Positions 13,028 through 24,123 of a DNA stretch of 64,000 nt are shown piece after piece. A program made the translations under genes and the position numbers. The stretch comes from Thozetella sp. PMI_491 (Eukaryota; Ascomycota; Sordariomycetes; Chaetosphaeriales; Chaetosphaeriaceae). The notes beneath the pieces were generated by a model. The model was not told where the DNA came from. It saw only the letters and a program-made list of their open reading frames with translations, and made no database searches. Where the stretch lies: the NCBI GenBank assembly GCA_021432635.1, contig MU270113.1, forward strand, positions 124,001 to 188,000, read 5' to 3'. The stretch's first letter is position 1; each line of letters opens with the position of its first letter.

Positions 13028-13138
13028 CTATCGCCCGGCTTCCACTGCGGATCTGCTCACTTCGGATTCGGCCATAGCATATTGCATTGTCATTATCGAC
13101 TCTGGATTTTGTTTCCTTGGGACCGTTGCGATAGATAG
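13028..13138 (+). promoter_or_regulatory. Cluster of GATA-factor sites before the permease ATG
   Basis: Four sites of the HGATAR type lie in the last 130 bases before the start: CTATC at 13028-13032, TTATC at 13093-13097, and two overlapping GATAG at 13130-13138. Nitrogen regulators AreA/NIT-2 bind this motif, and purine uptake is a classic target. Use in this strain is inferred; some sites may lie in the 5' UTR. Confidence 0.4.
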
Positions 13139-13158
13139 ACTCCCGTTGAGCAGGCAAG

Positions 13159-14825
13159 ATGAGGAAGGAGACAGCAGACATCGAGGGCTCCGACCATGGA
13201 GTCGGCTATACTGAGGAAAATGTCGTCCACAAGAGCGATTTCACTGCAGGCAGCAGCCTGTACGCCAAGCTGCAGCGCTTCGCAGGCAGGTTCGGCGTCG
13301 AGCAGCGCGGCATCGAGCGCGTTCCGGCCGATGAAAGGACAGACACTGGAATGGCCAAGACCGGAACCATGGTATGTGCGCATGGCTAGGACTCTCCTCT
13401 TCGAGCTTGCAAAGGACTCGCCTGATCCTCTATTGCAGTGGCTTTCCGCCAACATGGTGGTGTCGACCTTCGCGATCGGTGCCCTCGCCATCCCCATCTT
13501 CGGGCTGGGGTTCGTGGATACTGCGCTCGCTATCATCTTCGTGAACACCTTTGGCATTCTACCCGTCTGCTTCTTCAGCACTTTTGGGCCCGTGTTCGGC
13601 CTGCGCCAGATGGTGCTCTCGCGTTTCTGGTTTGGCTACACTGGCGTCAAGATCAGTAAGTCTCCATCGGACCCTGCCGCCAGCTCCCCAGCTCGCTCAT
13701 AGCTGACCTAGATCGTCACCGTTGCTAGTTGCTATCTTTAACATCCTAGCATGCATCGGATGGTCTTCTGTCAACGTCATCGTCGGTGCGCAGTTGATCC
13801 ACGCGGTCAACTCGGACGTGCCCGGCTGGGCAGGCATCATAATCATTGCTATCTCGACCCTGCTAATCTGCACTTTCGGATACAAGATCGTCCACACGTA
13901 CGAGCGCTGGTCATGGATCCCTAGCTTCATCATCTTCTTGGTGGTACTGGGCGAATTCGCTCACTCGGGCCAGTTCAACAGCATGCTGCCCATGGCCAGC
14001 GGGCCCGCCGAGGGTGGCGCCGTGCTGTCTTTCGCAGCATCCATCTACGGTTTTGCGACTGGTTGGACCTCGTATGCTGCCGACTATACCGTTTACCAGC
14101 CGGTGGACACACCCAAGAGGAGAATTTTCCTCTTCACCTTCCTCGGCCTGTGGTTTCCGCTCGTCTTCACGGAGCTGCTCGGCGCTGCCGTCATGACGGC
14201 CACAGTCGCAAATCCGGACTACCTCGATGCCTACTTTGACTCCGGTATTGGCGGGCTGCTGGCTGCTGTGCTCATTCCACCGCTTGGCCGCTTCGGAGAG
14301 TTCTGCATCGTCATGCTAGCGCTCTCCATCATCGCCAACAACTGCCCTAACATCTACTCGGTCTCCCTGACCCTGCAGGTGCTATCGACCAAGACCCAAG
14401 CGGTGCCCCGCTTCGTCTGGGTGTTCCTCGGCACGGGCGCATACATCGCCATCTCGATCCCCGGGTACGACCATTTCGAGAGCTGGCTGGAGAACTTCAT
14501 GCTGGTAATCGGCTACTGGCTAGCAATCTATGAGGGTATCGCGCTGTCGGAGCACTTCATCTTCAAGCGTGGCTTCCAGGGATACAACCCCGAGGACTAC
14601 ACCAACCCCCGCGCCCTGCCGCCAGGCTTCTCCGCCATCCTGGCCTTTTGCTTTGGCATTATGGGCGCTATCCTAGGCATGGCGCAAGTGTGGTTTACGG
14701 GCCCGATCGGCAAGCTCTGTGGTGCTGATTTCGGCGGGGATGTTGGCTTCGAGCTCGCCTTTGCGTTTTCAGCTATCTCGTATATTGGCATGAGGGCGGT
14801 TGAGAAGAGTATCTTTAAGCGCTAG
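13159..14825 (+). CDS. NCS1-family purine-cytosine permease (Fcy2-like)
   Basis: Three exons, 13159-13371, 13439-13655 and 13729-14825, encode 508 aa; the introns are 67 and 73 nt. The cytoplasmic N-terminus carries the family stretch GIERVPADERTD. About twelve hydrophobic segments follow, starting with WLSANMVVSTFAIGALA and including the NCS1 signature region GPVFGLRQMVLSRFWFGYTGVK. YAADYTVYQP and the ANNCPNIYS segment are further family landmarks. The C-terminus is short and ends SIFKR. Relatives (yeast Fcy2, Aspergillus FcyB) are plasma-membrane proton symporters for cytosine, adenine, guanine and hypoxanthine. Substrate range cannot be read from the sequence alone. GATA sites just upstream suggest nitrogen control. 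Confidence 0.92.
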
Positions 14826-15372
14826 ATAAAGCGTTTCTAGTTGCTTGCTTTTGGGGTTTGTCCTTTTTTCCTAGATAGAGAGAGATGTGGCGGACTATTG
14901 TATGAAGCTAGCGAACCAGGATAGCGTTGATGATTGGCGTTATAGAGGAGGCTACTTAGGCACTCAGTTTGTGCTCCCTGCCGTGTGCACCCAAGTGCAG
15001 ATGTGGACGCTGTGTAATATGGCGAGACACTGCTACTAGACTGTTATCTTTTACTATCAATGTGCTTTAAGAACATGACACCTCGTATTTCTGCTCTTGA
15101 AATTAGTGAGGCGGTAAATTTAGATACATTTATTTGGCAACACTTTACAACTTCCTAGTACCCAGCTAGGCCCGGCTTGCTATGTCCCTATACCCTGTGT
15201 AAGTCATGGGGAAGCCTGGCTCGAGAAGCCGAATTGGCGGCTATTTACAGGTGGCAGACACCTGGCAAAGTTTTCGCTTGGCAACCCCGAACCCTCACAA
15301 CAAACTTGACCGTAAATTACAACTTCTCCTGTGGCGACTGTACATCCACTAGATTGCTCTTCAAAAGTCAAG
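14826..15372. other. Spacer between permease and cyp3
   Basis: About 550 bases between two genes in tandem. It is A/T-rich near 15050-15150, consistent with a 3' UTR and a short promoter. No gene is seen. Confidence 0.55.
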
Positions 15373-16398
15373 ATGCCGCCTACCGTCCTTCCCTCGTCAG
15401 GGAATCCCTTGTAAGTGTATACGTATCCAAAAATATTCCGGAACCCTTGCGGGGCTTCGCGAATCAACGAGAGCTTTGATGCATCTGATAGCCTTCTCCC
15501 CTCACGTCTCAAGCGGATGGGTTACACTCTGGAATGACCACACACTGACTGCACGCAGGGTCTTCTTCGACATCACCCTTGGAGGTACGTTAATATACAC
15601 TATCTTGCGGAAACGTATTGGGATCCACTGCTGTGGCGACCCAGTGCGGCCCCCAGCTGTCACCTTGGTCGTGGCGTGAACCGCCAGCGCTGTCCTTGTT
15701 GGCGCAGCGCTCTCCTTGCTCCGCTGCCAGGCACCGGCTGACAGGTTTGCTTGTCTAGGCGAGCCCCTCGGACGCATCACATTTGAGCTCTTCCATGATG
15801 TAGTGCCCAGGACAGCCGAGAACTTCCGCCAGTTCTGCACGGGCGAGAGCAAGAACCACCTCAAGCGGCCACAGGGCTTTAAGGGGTCCAAGTTTCACCG
15901 GATTGTAAGTCACGCCTCTCGCAAGCTCCTGGGATGCCGTAGATCCGCCGTGGCGGGAATGACGAGCTTTGGGTTGACCAGACTCCTCCAGATCCCCCAG
16001 TTCATGTGCCAAGGCGGTGACTTCCTAAACGGCGACGGCACCGGCTCTATCTGCATATACGGGACCAAAACCTTTGCGGATGAGAATTTTAATCTCAAAC
16101 ATGACCAGCCCGGGCTACTCTCCATGGCGGTATGAATCCTTTCGCCGTCTATTTGTCTCAGGTTGTTGTTCGATGCTAATGCCGCTCCTGTGGTAAGAAC
16201 GGTGGACCGAACATGAATGGTTCTCAGTTCTTCATCACGACGGTGCCCACGCCCTTTCTAGACGGCAAGCACGTAGTGTTTGGGAAAGTAGTTGACGGTA
16301 TGGACGTGGTTAAAAAGATGGAGGCGACTAAGACGGGTTATCGGGGGAAAGACGTGCCTAACATGGATGTGACTATCGTCCAGTGTGGTGAGATGTGA
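15373..16398 (+). CDS. cyp3: Peptidyl-prolyl cis-trans isomerase H (spliceosomal cyclophilin Cyp3)
   Basis: Five exons, 15373-15410, 15559-15584, 15759-15904, 15992-16129 and 16198-16398, join in frame to 182 aa. The start is [13 protein letters not shown], as in the cyclophilin H group. The core is complete: [14 protein letters not shown], the FHRI catalytic arginine, [12 protein letters not shown], the [13 protein letters not shown] strand and the C-terminal QCGEM shared with human PPIH. At the position of human CypA Trp121 there is Phe (PTPFLDGKH), which I believe is usual for fungal Cyp3 and should weaken cyclosporin binding. Human PPIH binds PRPF4 in the U4/U6.U5 tri-snRNP. The last intron ends in an unusual AAG acceptor, yet it is the only join seen that keeps the conserved MANGGPN stretch. 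Confidence 0.93.
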
Positions 16399-17245
16399 AG
16401 CACTGGCCAGGAGACAGAAGCGAGAGCCGGTATTGTGAAAACTGGGAGGAGTTATTACAGGTAGCCCAGAGCTGATCGCCGCATTATCGACAGTTCAAGC
16501 GTCGTAATGATTCATATAGACGCGGGCCGTGGCTAACATTAAGACAAGCCTCATGCGCACGCAAGCACCAAATCATCAATGGGACAAGTCAAGTAATGAA
16601 CTGTTGTTGTATTGCCAGTCGTCTAGCCAATTCGGCATTCACGACTATCGCTACTAGCCTACTTGAGCGTAACACGACTATGGACTGACCGGCTCGCGGT
16701 CACCACATTCGCCGGACAAGGAGTCCCTCCGCCTCGCACGCAAGGGGAGGGCCACCTCCATCTCGTTCTGAGCATCCTACCCCGAGGATAGACCCTTTAA
16801 AGTGAGTTGCACAACCACAACGCCGGGTTATGAGATGCTTCTAATCACAAAAGGGATTGGTATCATCAAAATGCAAATACCCCCTCCTGCGCCGCAGTCC
16901 AGGATGACCAACGCCGGCGGAACCCCCCCTTTGCCCCCTTCCACTCCTAAAAAAAACCAAATGCGCCTAGAAATGCGATGGTCTCCACCCTAGAGAACCT
17001 AGCTTGCAAGACCAACGATGCTTTCAAGATAGATCGTAAGCCATCGAAAGATGCGGTCGAGCATGTATGTAGAAGATAAATGGTATACGGGTCATCGATG
17101 CGTCGACCGCCTGGCCCACAACGTAACCGAATCCCTAGAGGTATGTACTGAGAAATAAGTCGCTTGGCAGACTCACGAAACCGCCCACCCCGCTTGCCCC
17201 TCCAAGATGGATGGGTGCTAGACGGAGGTCAAGCTCGTCTGCTGC
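16399..17245. other. Convergent spacer between cyp3 and the histidine-first secreted gene
   Basis: About 850 bases with no gene recognised. It includes both 3' UTRs and a C-rich/A-rich patch at 16880-16960. Confidence 0.55.
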
Positions 17246-18733
17246 TCAGTTCTCGCCAAAATGCCACTCGCCCGCAGCGCGGCGCACCCTCCTCGGTTTC
17301 ATGAAGGGGCTAGGCGTGATGGCGCCTGTACCAGCACTTGTCTTGGTTGCTTTGTTGTGATGGGCCTTGGAAGTGGCGCCTGCGGTGACCGTCTCAGTAA
17401 CGAAGACGGTCGTAGCGGCAACTGTCTGGGTGACAGTGACCATAACGACACCGCTGTTACCTGCCGCAGAGGAAGGCGATGCAGCAGGGTGATTCGCAGA
17501 GAGGGTCGCAATGACGGGTGGCTGGGTGTAGTAGCCCATGTTGAACAAACTGGGCGACATGGTGAACATGGGGATATCGCTGAAGGCCTCCGAGGCGAAC
17601 TTGACGCTCGAGTCGGCTTGCGGCACAGCCACCTGGAAGAGGTTCTGCAGCTGGCTCTGGCTTCCGCCGACGTTGAGGTTGGCCTGCTTGGCAAATTTGA
17701 TCGCATTCTTAGTGGTGGAGTTGCCGCTGCCGTGGCAGCCCGGGCCCTTGACATCTCCGAGCGAATCATCACATGGGTCAACAACCTTAATATCTATAGG
17801 GAAAGGGCTAGTTAGCGGGTGATCCTCAGGCTAAATAATTGTTGCGTGAGGGAGTGGGGAAGGAGGGGGGGGTATAAGGGAGACGGGAGCGAGCTGAAAG
17901 GGCAGAGAAAACTTACCGATGACAGACGTGTAAAGCTGCGGCTGTGTGACGTGAGGCGCATTGGACTTGGTGTCGTTCGCATACAAGCTGGCAGGGGGGA
18001 CAGGAACACCAGTCTCGCTCATGGTAGGCCAATCCCACACCCAGATGACGGTATATACTTGACCAACAGGCACGTCGGATGGAATCTGAATGTCCGTCTG
18101 GCACCACAGGTCGGCACCCATGGGGTTCTGAGCTTTCTTGGGGAAGGCTTGCTGGCGCATGACCGAGGTCTGCTGGCCGTTGATCTGGTAGCACTGGCCA
18201 TCGTCGTAGTTTCGGGTGGCGATGAGCTTTCCCTTCCCGTCACCGCCGGTGCCGTCTGCCGTCCATGAGAAATGAACGTCGACCAGGTTGACGTTGGTGA
18301 GGTCGTTGTTGGTGGTACCATAGACGTAGACCGTTCCGCCGTTGAGAGTCTTGTTCGGGTTGATCTGGGTGAGGGTAACATGGCCGTTTTCCTGGTACTG
18401 GAGAGCTACAAAGTCGCCGGGCGCCGCATTCAGCATGTTGAAGTTGCCCGTGTAGCTGGACGAAGAAAGGGCACGCTGCTCCGGGCGGGCAATCTTGTCA
18501 TCTGTGTGAATGACCTTTCCGTCGGGGCGCCCGTCGGGAGGAATGAGCCACACTACATCGCCTCCGCCGTTGCTACCGCGGACGAAGTGGGAACGCTCGA
18601 ATCCTGGGGTGCCGATCATGGTGCCGTTGGAAGCGATGCGCATCGTCTGCTCGACCCAGCTGTGGCTAGTCACCAGCTGAGGCAGTATGGCGAAGGCCGC
18701 GGCGGCGAGGCGCCTAATCTGAGGGCGCGTCAT
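17246..18733 (-). CDS. Secreted HSWVEQ-type protein (DUF7492-like), possible copper-histidine-brace fold
   Basis: Two exons, 18733-17917 and 17793-17246, with a 123-nt intron (GTAAGT...CTATAG), give 454 aa. A signal peptide (residues 1-23, ending LVTS) precedes a mature N-terminus HSWVEQ, so His24 becomes residue 1. A second conserved-looking histidine, His118, lies in the strand PGDFVALQYQENGHVTL. The last 100 residues are a Ser/Thr/Val-rich tail with VTVTQTV and VTETVT motifs, likely O-glycosylated, with no GPI-type hydrophobic end. I recognise the HSWVEQ start from fungal DUF7492-type secreted proteins. An N-terminal His plus an internal GH is the geometry of lytic polysaccharide monooxygenases, but that function is only inferred. 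The start at 18733 is chosen because it begins the signal peptide; the frame is open further upstream. Confidence 0.8.
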
Positions 18734-21700
18734 CCTGGAGATGGAGTGGGAGAGTAGATCTGAGCTGGAGGCAAGAGAGTAGAGGGCGGGTGAAGGATAA
18801 GTTGAAGAGGTGTGGCGCAAGGGCGCGTAGAAGATTGTTCCTATTTGGCTGGCGATATTTTGGCTTGGGTGAAATGGTTGGGAGAGGAAGATTCCTTGGC
18901 AAGAAACAAATACTTTGGGTTGCGCTTGTTGATAAAGACTGGCTCTCGTGCTATGCTGCTGGGGGATGACTGGCACGCCCACGGCAGAGAGAGATCTCGG
19001 CTTGCGAGAAGAGTAAAAAAGGTATTTGACGCCCAGCGCGAAAAACGTCCAGCGCTAAACAGCCCGGCTGATTCTAGAAGGGAAAGTGAAAAAGAAGTGA
19101 CTCGCGCCTAGGATGGCATTGTGGTTCCAACAATAACACGATATGACCCGGGCAAGGGGAACAAAGAGATAATGAGCCTGTTCGACGGCCGTCGTCCCAC
19201 AACAACAGGCTTTGTTCTCAGGCACGGCTGGCGAGAGGTCAGGCTATTGACTCGATAGGTGACGTTACTCGACGATGGAGTCGTCGCCACGTAGCAGCGG
19301 CCAGCGGGTCGAATGAAGGGGTGCTTCCGGGCGGCCTGCTCACGACGGCGGGCGGCCTGGGAGATGAAGAACACGAGAAATACCCAAGAAGAAGGGTAAG
19401 GGTAGGGGAGGGGAGGGGTGTAGAAAAGGGCTACGGGCAGGAAACACAGATCCACATAAACTGCCAGCGCGCCTGCGGTGGGAGCACAGGAAAGGCCTGG
19501 GTGCTCGAGGATCTACGTGGAGAGACAAGGGTGGGTAGACTTGGCACAAGTGCTACACCATGGACCCTTGGCCGTGGAAACTTGAGACTGGGACCTGATT
19601 TCGTGCGTTGTAACCGAGGGCGGGGAGGTGTGGGAGACTGGGGGGGGAGAGGGGAGGGAAGGGAGGTTGGTACCTGAGGTAGGTAGCCGGGCGGGAGAAA
19701 AGATTTTCTTAAAAAAGTCTGGTACACATATAAGGGAATATATGGGAGATCGGAGTCGCCATATTAATGTTTTCCCAAAGATGCGGAAGAATAATACGAG
19801 GGAGCGTGAAAAAGCAGACAGGCACCGGGAGAAAGCGAATAGCAGCACCACTATGACAGGCCGATCACCGATCACCGAAACATGGCCCAGAGGAGCGAGG
19901 CAGAAGGAGCTCGTGAGCACGAACAGTCGAGGCACGTCGCAGGCCACAGGCGATGTGCCCAGTCACGCACGCGTGGCACGAGAGTCACAGCCAGCTGCCC
20001 GGCCCCGATCGACTGGGGAGGCCGTCGAGGAGCGTAGCCTTGTCGCCGGGGCCTTGCCAATCTCGCCGGAGGACAGCTGGCCGCCATTCAACGGGTTTGG
20101 AGCCGGGCAGGTCGAACAACAACAAGCGCCCTCGCCTCGCGAGACGATAGTCGTCTTCCGAGGGCATCGCCTTCCCACTTTGACAGGCCATGAGGGCGTC
20201 TTGAGAAGGTGCGGGGCACAAACGAGAGGTCGGCAAGAACGCCGTTGGACGTGGGGCAGGCGCCACGGTGGAGGAGGCTCTTAGCTTGTACCGGTAGGTA
20301 GCAAACGGCCGTTTCCTTGGGTGGGGCCGCAAAAACGCGCAGGTCACTCACCATACTGACACAGGCGGCGGGGTACCTCGGTAGGATCGGCACCCTGCTA
20401 GTGCACTGTAAGTCAGGTACAAAGTCGCTGAGGGGCAGCAGTCTGCGACAAGGGGCTGGGACGACAGAGACGCAGGGGCCAACCGAATTGCTTGCCCCTC
20501 GCCCACTCGCCGCGTCAATGCGCTGCAAGGGCACAAGGGCCAGATTGGCGAGCCAGGGCGGCCGGCTGCCGGGACGGGGAAGTGGTTGCATTCTGGAGAA
20601 GCGTCCGGCAAGCGATTCGCTACCGAGCGCCCCAGCTCGTGGGCCTCGCGGCGGCTGCCCACGAACTAGCCCGTTTCGACGGCCCCCCAGACGCCGCACC
20701 ACGAGAGCACTAGGTCCAAGAGAATGGGTGCGACTGGGCACGCGGCCCGGCCAAGGCCCCAACTTGCCACCTCGAGTCGTCGCTCGATTCCCATGCGGGC
20801 TGCCGGTCCGCCGACGTGGTTGGGGCGTCTTGCCGCCACGTCCCGGCGCGCAATCTCCTCATCCATCTCCTTCCCGACGACAACCGCCCTATGCGCCGTC
20901 ACCCGGTCCAGAAATAGTGACAGCGATGATCAATGATGAATGGCGATGGAACTGATGGTAAAGAAGAAGAAGAAAAATCCCATCTGCCCAGGGATATGGA
21001 CAAAGGAGGAAACAGAACCCACAATCCTCCGCGTCAACCACCTTGCAAATGTTTCTGATCTCCGATGGGGCCTAGCCGGCAAGCGCAGAGCTAAGCTCAT
21101 GATTCCCCAGCAAACTCCTCCGAAGATGCGAGGTGCGAAAGTTCGGGCGAAGATTCGCTACAGGGATTCTTGTCTCAGAGCCTGCGTGTCCACCTGCCTG
21201 CCCCTTCACCTACCTTCGTCCTTTCTTTACCTTTTTCTCCCTGCGTGCGTCGCATGAGCATGTTGAATTCACCCGGCCTGATCTTCAAGGCGGCATCAAC
21301 TGTGGCGGTGGACACGAGCTGACTCTGCAGATCGGGCACGCATCCCATCACTGGGCTCGTCGCCAGCCCCCTGGGTTTGCCCTCCTGAATGAAGATCATT
21401 CTTCTTTCCCTCCGGCTCTCTCTCGTCCCCGATTTTTTTTAGGTGAGGCCCCTACCACAGCGCCCGGATCATCAAGGGTTGGCGGCCATCGTCGTCTCTG
21501 ATATAGGGTGGGCAGCTATAGAGAATACGCTCGCAAACTCCGCGACAGCGCGTGTTTCACCCACCTTTTCTCGCTTCTCCCCCCTCCTCCCCCCCACTTA
21601 CCTTTTTCCACGCGGCCAACCCCTATCGATACACCTTACCCCTCTATCGGCCCAAATCCACCTTGAGCTCATCGGACAGGGAGCCTAATCTGAATGCTCG

Positions 21701-22911
21701 CCATCGTCGAGGCATCTTCCCGGGCTCGCCACCCGCAGAGCACTGGTTTAGTATGCTTTATGCCAACTCATCATCGTGAAACGGCCCTCTACCCTTTCCC
21801 CTCAGGAGCCCCCTCATCGGGTTTCCTCGATTAGGCATCTTCCTGCCCGGGTTCTTCGGACGAATCTTAAGATCGCTTTTTTGCCGCAGGAAGCACTCGT
21901 GTAGGCTGATTGGATCTGTTGTTTGTCTAGCTTAGGCCCACTCGGGTCGAGGCAGCTATGCGGCCCACAGGCCCGGGAGTCCTGCCACGACTCGGCATCA
22001 GCATGGAAGGTTTGGCTGGGCTCGAAATCCCCTGGAAAGGGGGAGAAAAGGGGGGGAGGGATGCGCGGTTGATACACACACCAGTGCTTTGTATCAACTC
22101 GCTATGTCTCCCTCCTTCGACCACCTTTGCGAGAGAGAGAGCTGTTTAGCGCCATGTCTCTGCAACCTTGGGGTTATGTGATACCACTGGTCGTGTGACG
22201 GCACTTGCGCAGGTACAGATGGACAAATGTCCTACCCCTGACTGGGGTCCCAGCCGGGCCCAGAGCTGCGAACCTTCCGCGGTGTTCTAAGAAGGGGTCC
22301 ACCCAGGAGGCAGTAAGCTTGGCTTCAGCCGGGAGCCTATCCTGATTGCGCCGTGGTCATGTTTAGAGCGGCTATCACGAGAGGAGGGCAGAGGCCAAGA
22401 TCTTAAGATGTGGAATCTCGTAACACTATCCTTCTCACACCATGCCGGTTTCGGGTTGATAGCTGTAGTCATTCCGGCCCTGGACGATGGTCGCTGGCCC
22501 TAGTCATCTTCGGGGCCGTCTATATCCCCCCCAAGAAGGCGACACTTCCTGTAACTCTTACTTATATTCTCTGCGCTGCACGCCTCTAGTGGGGCTACGA
22601 CGGAGGTAGATGCTGGTCAGATGACAGGAATGCCGACGCTGCAGTTGTAGTTCGACGCAAATTATGCACTGTCAATGTGTACCTGAAAGCAGACAATGTT
22701 TAGAGTCAAATGCTGGTGGTGGTATTATGATGATTCGCTTAACCCATAAGTGATGATGTTCAGAATGCCAGCTTATTTTCCAAGCACACCTCCCAAAGCC
22801 CTACGCCGGTGAATGCTTCTCTGGATGCCAATAGTCCTCTGTCTCCGTCACGTCAAACATGTAGCTTCCAACGCCTTCCCATGCTCCCGGTCCCTCATGG
22901 CTCTGGCTCCC
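18734..22911. other. Gene-poor, G-rich block of 4.2 kb
   Basis: No gene recognised. Long frames at 19.6-21.0 kb on both strands are Arg/Gly/Pro-rich, overlap one another and lack domains, so I treat them as compositional. The block holds two dense G-run clusters (19394-19418 and 19618-19673), a C-rich tract near 21580-21600 and the upstream region of the secreted-protein gene. Confidence 0.5.
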
Positions 22912-24123
22912 CTAGTTGCCCTGCCCTTCAAAGAACTCATTCCACATCTCATCATTCATCCAGTCCTCTTGGTTTTGACCCTCATCTTGAAGTGTGCCCC
23001 AGACTGCCTGAGTGAAGTAATCAAAGGTGTAATCATCTGTCTCGAGACTTGGCAAGATAGTCTCGGACGACTGGGAAGAGCTGACATATACAGTACTGGA
23101 AGTACTCGCGTCTGACTCAGGAGCCTCCATGCTGCTGGCAGGTGCGAGGATGGCTTGTTGACTTCCATTGGATGAGTCGTGCCAGGAGGAATGAGAAGGG
23201 CTGCTGGCAGGTGCGAGGATGGCTGGTTGACTTCCATTGGATGAGTCGTGCCAGGAGGAATGAGAAGGGCTGCTAGCAGGGTCTAGAGTGAAAGATATGG
23301 TAGCAGAAGGACTCGTGCGTGGAGAGTCTCCGGTAAGGTCCACAACTTCTGCAGGTGGCAGACGAGGCTCTTGAACCTTGAGCTTTAGGTCAAGGCCTTG
23401 CTCGTGGATGAGTTTGTTTTTGTACTCGGCCAGGATTGGGCTGTCCTGGACTGAGGCAGGGTTGAGGAGAACGCTTTGGTTCATCTTCTCAAAGTCTTCG
23501 ACAATGTTGCAGAATATGCCTGCGTTGCTTTCGATCTTAAGCAACGTGGCTCCGATGTCGTTTCGGTCCTCATTTGTGAGAGTCCCGTTGATGAAGGCGT
23601 TGAGCAGCGCTTGGAGCTTGCAGATATAGGTCCATGCCTTGTGAGAGAAGGAGTCCTTGAGAGAGCGGATCTCCACGAGACGCAAACCTTCGGTGTTGAA
23701 GTTGCAGAATGCAGGGTACTTCCAGTTTTGCGGCTTGGTCTTTCCGCTGATAGGCAGGTAGGTGGTAGGGTTGGCCACACGTAGCATCATAGACATGTTT
23801 TCGGTCTCATGAGCCTTGGGATCCCACATGAAGAGGAAGACTGAATAGTAGTCATCATAGATGCTCTTGAAGGTCTCGACCATAGCGTTCAGCTTGGCAA
23901 GGGTGGTGTCATTAGACCGGTTGTCTACCCCAGTGCGCACGCAGGGCTGCTGAGGGCCTTTCTTGGTGCATGCCTCGCACTGCTCGCTTCCCCGAAGAGG
24001 TTGGCACTTGATCTTGGACTTTTTGCAGCTATCGCAAGAGAAAGAGTTGAGGCTGCCCTTTTGTCTCTGGTTCTTCTTGGCTGACTCGTCATCAAGAGAC
24101 GCCTTGCGCTTGTAGCCCGGCAT
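22912..24123 (-). CDS. Zn(II)2Cys6-type DNA-binding protein with internal 23-aa repeats
   Basis: Single exon, 403 aa. A basic N-terminus (KRKASLDDESAKKNQRQK), likely a bipartite nuclear signal, leads into a binuclear zinc cluster: Cys30, 33, 40, 49, 52 and 61 (spacing 2-6-8-2-8) with basic residues between the second and third Cys. The middle region (about 75-250) is helical-looking and unfamiliar; I see no fungal-specific transcription factor domain. At about residues 282-330 the segment PASSPSHSSWHDSSNGSQ occurs twice in tandem, the 69-bp DNA repeats being nearly identical. The C-terminus is acidic with aromatic residues (DDYTFDYF, EDWMNDEMWNEFF), consistent with an activation domain. Target genes are unknown. 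Confidence 0.82.
   Translation of the reverse strand: MPGYKRKASLDDESAKKNQRQKGSLNSFSCDSCKKSKIKCQPLRGSEQCEACTKKGPQQPCVRTGVDNRSNDTTLAKLNAMVETFKSIYDDYYSVFLFMWDPKAHETENMSMMLRVANPTTYLPISGKTKPQNWKYPAFCNFNTEGLRLVEIRSLKDSFSHKAWTYICKLQALLNAFINGTLTNEDRNDIGATLLKIESNAGIFCNIVEDFEKMNQSVLLNPASVQDSPILAEYKNKLIHEQGLDLKLKVQEPRLPPAEVVDLTGDSPRTSPSATISFTLDPASSPSHSSWHDSSNGSQPAILAPASSPSHSSWHDSSNGSQQAILAPASSMEAPESDASTSSTVYVSSSQSSETILPSLETDDYTFDYFTQAVWGTLQDEGQNQEDWMNDEMWNEFFEGQGN
23131..23280 (-). repeat. Tandem 69-bp repeat inside the zinc-cluster gene
   Basis: Two near-identical 69-bp copies begin at 23132 and 23201, with the first bases of a third at 23270. The period is a multiple of three, so the frame is kept. 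Near identity implies a recent duplication and possible length variation between strains. Confidence 0.85.

Larger units (their letters stand above)
9418..13158. other. Gene-poor block of 3.7 kb before the permease gene
   Basis: No gene recognised on either strand. The longest frame (11764-12615, minus) has skewed composition and no motif. Small structures seen are a 12-bp alternating CG palindrome at 10253-10264 and a 14-bp perfect palindrome at 11257-11270. The last 300 bases are the permease promoter. Confidence 0.5.

Noticed and set aside
20088..20955. Overlapping 212-224-codon frames on both strands
   Set aside because: They are antisense to each other in GC-rich DNA and both Arg/Pro-rich without motifs, which is what chance frames in GC-rich sequence look like.
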